A stretch of DNA of 64,000 bases from DASRHT01 sp035293765 (GTDB lineage Bacteria > Chloroflexota > Ktedonobacteria > Ktedonobacterales > Ktedonobacteraceae), in contig DATGMF010000055.1 in NCBI GenBank assembly GCA_035293765.1, positions 1 to 64,000 on the forward strand, in the 5' to 3' direction. Positions 61,191 to 64,000 of the stretch are shown in pieces. Each line of letters begins with the position of its first letter. Position 1 is the first letter of the stretch. A program made the position numbers and the translations under genes. The notes beneath the pieces were generated by a model. It searched no databases and was not told the DNA's origin. It saw only the letters and a list, made by a program, of their open reading frames with translations.

Positions 61191-62612
61191 CTACCAATTA
61201 CGAATATCTACGAAGTGACCGGCGATGGCTGCTGCCGCCGCCATCGCGGGGCTGACGAGATGCGTGCGCCCGCCGCGTCCCTGGCGACCCTCGAAGTTGC
61301 GGTTGCTGGTGGAGGCGCAGCGTTCACCTTCGCTAAGGCGATCTCCGTTCATCGCGATACACATGCTGCACCCGGCCTCACGCCAGTCAAAGCCTGCCTC
61401 GCGGAAGATATCGGCGAGTCCTTCTTCCTCAGCCATGCGTCGCACCTGCATCGAGCCGGGCACGACCATAGCGCGCACGCCGGGGGCCACATATTTCCCC
61501 TTGACATATTGGGCGGCCATACGCAAATCTTCCAGGCGTGAATTGGTGCAGGAACCAATAAAAACAGTATCGAGCTTGATATCGGTAATTTTTTGCCCGG
61601 CGGTCAACCCCATATATTTGAGCGCCCGCTCATAGCTCTGGCGTTTCAACGGGTCCGATTGTGCGGCGGGATCAGGAACAACGCCGGTGACATCGACGAC
61701 CATGCCGGGATTAACGCCCCATGTGACCTGTGGCCCCAGTCCGTCAACGTTGAATTCGTAGACTGCGTCGAATTTTGCGCCGGGGTCGCTGGCGAGTTGT
61801 CGCCAGGCGGCGACGGCCTGATCGAAGAGTTCGCCTTTGGGGGCGAAGGGGCGTCCCTTGATATAGGCGAAGGTGGTTTCATCGGGGGCGACCATGCCGG
61901 CGCGTGCGCCCGCCTCGATAGCCAGATTACAGAGGGTCATGCGCCCTTCCATTGAAAGGTTGCGCACGGTCGAGCCGCTAAACTCGATGACATGGCCTGT
62001 GCCGACGCCTGTGCCAAATTTGCCGATCAGCGCCAGGGCGAGGTCTTTAGCCGTCACGCCGTGGGCAAGGGTGCCCTCGATGCGGATATTCATCGTTTTC
62101 GGCTTCTTCTGCAACAGGCATTGTGTCGCCATGACGTGCTCAACCTCGCTGGTGCCAATGCCGATGGCAAAGACGCCCAGCGCGCCGTGCGTAGAGGTAT
62201 GCGAGTCGCCACACACCAGCGTCATCCCGGGCAGGGTCAGGCCAAGTTCCGGCCCGATGATATGGACGATCCCCTGGCGCGCATCTTTCATATCGAAGAG
62301 GGTCAGACCAAAATTGCGAGCGTTCTGTTCCATCGTGGTGATGCACAGCTCGCTCTCCCTGTCCACCACATCGAGCATGCGCCGACCGCTAACGGTGGGA
62401 ACGTTATGGTCGAGCACGGCGACATTAGCATCGGGGCGGCGCACTTTGCGGCCTGCTGCCTGCAAGCCCGAGAATGCCTGAGGTGAAGTGGCCTCGTGGA
62501 TCAGATGACGATCAATATACAGTATGGTTGATTCTCCGGGAACGTCCCGCACGACATGGGCATCCCAGATTTTCTCGAACATTGTCTTCGGCATATCGTT
62601 TTTGGGGTTCAT
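61191..62612 (-). CDS. leuC: 3-isopropylmalate dehydratase, large subunit
   Basis: 473 residues. Aconitase-fold enzyme with a 4Fe-4S cluster: Cys ligands in GSCTNSRLEDL and in the pair AGCSMCIAMN. TMFEKIWDAHVV, RRPDANVAVLDHNVPT and CGDSHTSTHGALG (substrate) are standard. The frame continues to 62780 but GAAGGA lies 7 nt before the ATG at 62612, which begins MNPKNDMPKTMFEK. A TATAAT (62751-62746) upstream on the minus strand is a possible promoter -10 but has no good -35. leuCD form a two-gene unit; leuA and leuB are not in the window. Confidence 0.95.
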   Translation of the reverse strand: MNPKNDMPKTMFEKIWDAHVVRDVPGESTILYIDRHLIHEATSPQAFSGLQAAGRKVRRPDANVAVLDHNVPTVSGRRMLDVVDRESELCITTMEQNARNFGLTLFDMKDARQGIVHIIGPELGLTLPGMTLVCGDSHTSTHGALGVFAIGIGTSEVEHVMATQCLLQKKPKTMNIRIEGTLAHGVTAKDLALALIGKFGTGVGTGHVIEFSGSTVRNLSMEGRMTLCNLAIEAGARAGMVAPDETTFAYIKGRPFAPKGELFDQAVAAWRQLASDPGAKFDAVYEFNVDGLGPQVTWGVNPGMVVDVTGVVPDPAAQSDPLKRQSYERALKYMGLTAGQKITDIKLDTVFIGSCTNSRLEDLRMAAQYVKGKYVAPGVRAMVVPGSMQVRRMAEEEGLADIFREAGFDWREAGCSMCIAMNGDRLSEGERCASTSNRNFEGRQGRGGRTHLVSPAMAAAAAIAGHFVDIRNW

Positions 62613-62911
62613 CGGCACATCCTTCTCTATTTTGCGAAACTCCTCATTGAGCTGCTCACCTTGCTTTATTCCGCTTTTTCGTGTGTTGGTATGCGACCGC
62701 ATTGGGTCTGGAGCAGACGGAAAGCTGCCAACTGTGCTGTCAAATATTATATCACCAAGCACTTCGACTCTGCGTTCCACTTATCCGCGCTCCTTCCCCG
62801 CTCCTCGCCATCAAGGGCGGCGTAAAGGGAGAACAGAAAAGCTTTGTCTTCCCCGTTAAGTTTATTGTAACTAGTGTTGTGACGATCTGTACTGGTAATG
62901 GAGGAATATTC

Positions 62912-64000
62912 ATGGCTGTACTACAGGCTGAGGTACCGGCAAGTACCGGGCGGGAAAGGCTGCTCTTTCTTGATTGGCTGCGGGTGCTGGCCGTCCTGGG
63001 CGTCTTTTGTTTTCACACCCTGCGCCCCTTTGATTCCCTCTCCGATTGGAATATTAAGAATCCCGAGCGCAGTTTTGTCGCCGATGCCTTTATCGCTTTC
63101 TTCTTCCAATGGGGCATGCCCCTGTTCTTCGTGCTGGCGGGAGCTGCCTGCCGCTTTGCGCTGCGCACGCGCTCAGGGTCCAGATATTTTCGTGAGCGTT
63201 GTCTGCGTCTCCTCCTGCCGCTGGTCGTCGGGTATCTGCTTTTGAGTCCGCCACAGGCTTATGTGGAGGAACTGACTCATGGATACTTTCAAGGCTCCTT
63301 CTTCCAGTTTTACCCCTGGTTTTTTACGCACATCCAGGCGAACTGGCATGCCCCCTGGATCTACTGGGTCTATCACCTCTGGTTTCTGATCTTTCTCTGG
63401 CTTTTCACTCTGCTCGCGCTTCCGCTGTTTCTCTTCTTGCGCAGCGATGCCGGTCAGCGGGTGATTGATAAGATCGCGGCCTGGTCCAGTCGGCCAGGGA
63501 TGATCTTTCTTTTCGCTATACCCATTGCGCTGATTCAGATGGCCTTACGCGCCCCGTTCCCCGCGGAACATGATTGGGCTGAATTCGTCTGCGATCTGGC
63601 TTTTTTTATCTATGGCTATCTGCTCTTTAGTCGCCCCTCCTTTGTTGAGGCTATTCGCAAACAGGGATGGCTGGCTCTCGGCCTGGGTCTGCTGTGCTTC
63701 CTCATTATGACGGCAACACTGATCGCTGGCTATGCACTGAACTGGGAAGCGGCGCCCAGCTATACTGTTGGCTCTCTGCTCTATCAGGCGATACGCAGCA
63801 TCAATGCCTGGGCCTGGCTCCTTTTCGTCCTCTTCTGCGGCATTCGCTGGTTCAATGGGAACAACAACGTGCTCCGTTACATGAACGAAGCCGTGTTGCC
63901 GTTTTACGTCTTCCAGCAGCCGGTGATCATCGCCGTCGCCTTCTATGTCGTGCCCTGGAACATGGGGGTTTTCCCCAAATGGTTGCTCATCAGCGTGCCT
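62912..64000 (+). CDS. Acyltransferase-3 family membrane protein, partial
   Basis: 363 codons visible with no stop before the window edge; the true C-terminus is missing. RLLFLDWLRVLAVLGVFCFHT near the start is the family's signature (L-D-x-L-R...F-x-[FY]-H). Another typical block is GMPLFFVLAGAACRFAL with FRERCLRLLLPL after it (R-x(4)-R-x(2)-R-[LI]-x-P). About nine or ten membrane helices follow. The family (OafA/OpgC-like) transfers acyl groups to sugars or lipids on the cell surface. GGAGG precedes the ATG at 62912. Substrate unknown. Confidence 0.88.
   Translation, partial: MAVLQAEVPASTGRERLLFLDWLRVLAVLGVFCFHTLRPFDSLSDWNIKNPERSFVADAFIAFFFQWGMPLFFVLAGAACRFALRTRSGSRYFRERCLRLLLPLVVGYLLLSPPQAYVEELTHGYFQGSFFQFYPWFFTHIQANWHAPWIYWVYHLWFLIFLWLFTLLALPLFLFLRSDAGQRVIDKIAAWSSRPGMIFLFAIPIALIQMALRAPFPAEHDWAEFVCDLAFFIYGYLLFSRPSFVEAIRKQGWLALGLGLLCFLIMTATLIAGYALNWEAAPSYTVGSLLYQAIRSINAWAWLLFVLFCGIRWFNGNNNVLRYMNEAVLPFYVFQQPVIIAVAFYVVPWNMGVFPKWLLISVP

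Noticed and set aside
1..64000. CRISPR array or phage-like block
   Set aside because: No regularly spaced direct repeats with unique spacers were seen; the dispersed hairpins are single and far apart, and there are no integrase, capsid or terminase genes.

Overview
The window looks like chromosomal DNA of a Chloroflexota bacterium, most likely of the class Ktedonobacteria. This is an inference from gene style, not a database match. The clues are several Hanks-type Ser/Thr kinases with FHA or zinc-ribbon tails, proline/glutamine-rich membrane proteins that start with a zinc ribbon, a DUF151-type nuclease, a Uma2 protein, lipoproteins with a TAC lipobox, a T-box leader and many short GTAGGG-type palindromic repeats. 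Spacing and GC content are those of an ordinary chromosome. No rRNA, CRISPR array, prophage or complete insertion sequence was seen.

Layout. 1-400: 3' end of a TnpB-like gene. 0.4-3.4 kb: S9 peptidase and PRPP synthetase. 3.5-12.5 kb: signalling block with two kinases, an FHA membrane protein, a two-component pair on the minus strand, and two paralogous zinc-ribbon membrane proteins. 12.5-18 kb: DapA-family aldolase, lipoprotein, DnaJ-like protein, CDF metal exporter, and a MerR regulator with a textbook 19-bp-spacer promoter. 18-20.3 kb: Uma2, nucleotidyltransferase and DUF151 nuclease. 20.4-26.2 kb: glutamate synthase large chain and a third kinase. 26.6-29.9 kb: an unassigned three-gene cassette (133, 429 and 455 aa) that may be a toxin/partner set. 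29.9-36.4 kb: amino-acid permease, a repeat-filled intergenic region, PEP carboxylase, DUF2332 protein. 36.4-38.9 kb: membrane protein and tandem-Usp protein. 39-44 kb: arginine block, argG-argH-argG, with two different argininosuccinate synthases, the first behind a T-box leader. 44.2-49.5 kb: TetR regulator, methyltransferase-like membrane protein and a two-subunit ABC exporter. 49.6-54.8 kb: lipoprotein, MFS transporter, tRNA-Gly, tRNA-Cys and recO, small proteins. 54.8-62.6 kb: decayed TetR/permease chimera, a complete 2-oxoacid dehydrogenase operon (E1 alpha, E1 beta, E2, E3) and leuCD. The window ends inside an acyltransferase-3 membrane protein.

The metabolic genes form an amino-acid and central-carbon theme: nitrogen assimilation (gltB), anaplerosis (ppc), arginine and leucine synthesis, and 2-oxoacid oxidation. 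The least explained parts are the 26.6-29.9 kb cassette, the argG leader with its double antiterminator-like sequence and inserted hairpin, a family of covarying hairpin repeats, and a duplicated intergenic element of about 90 nt, one copy of which carries another repeat nested inside it.
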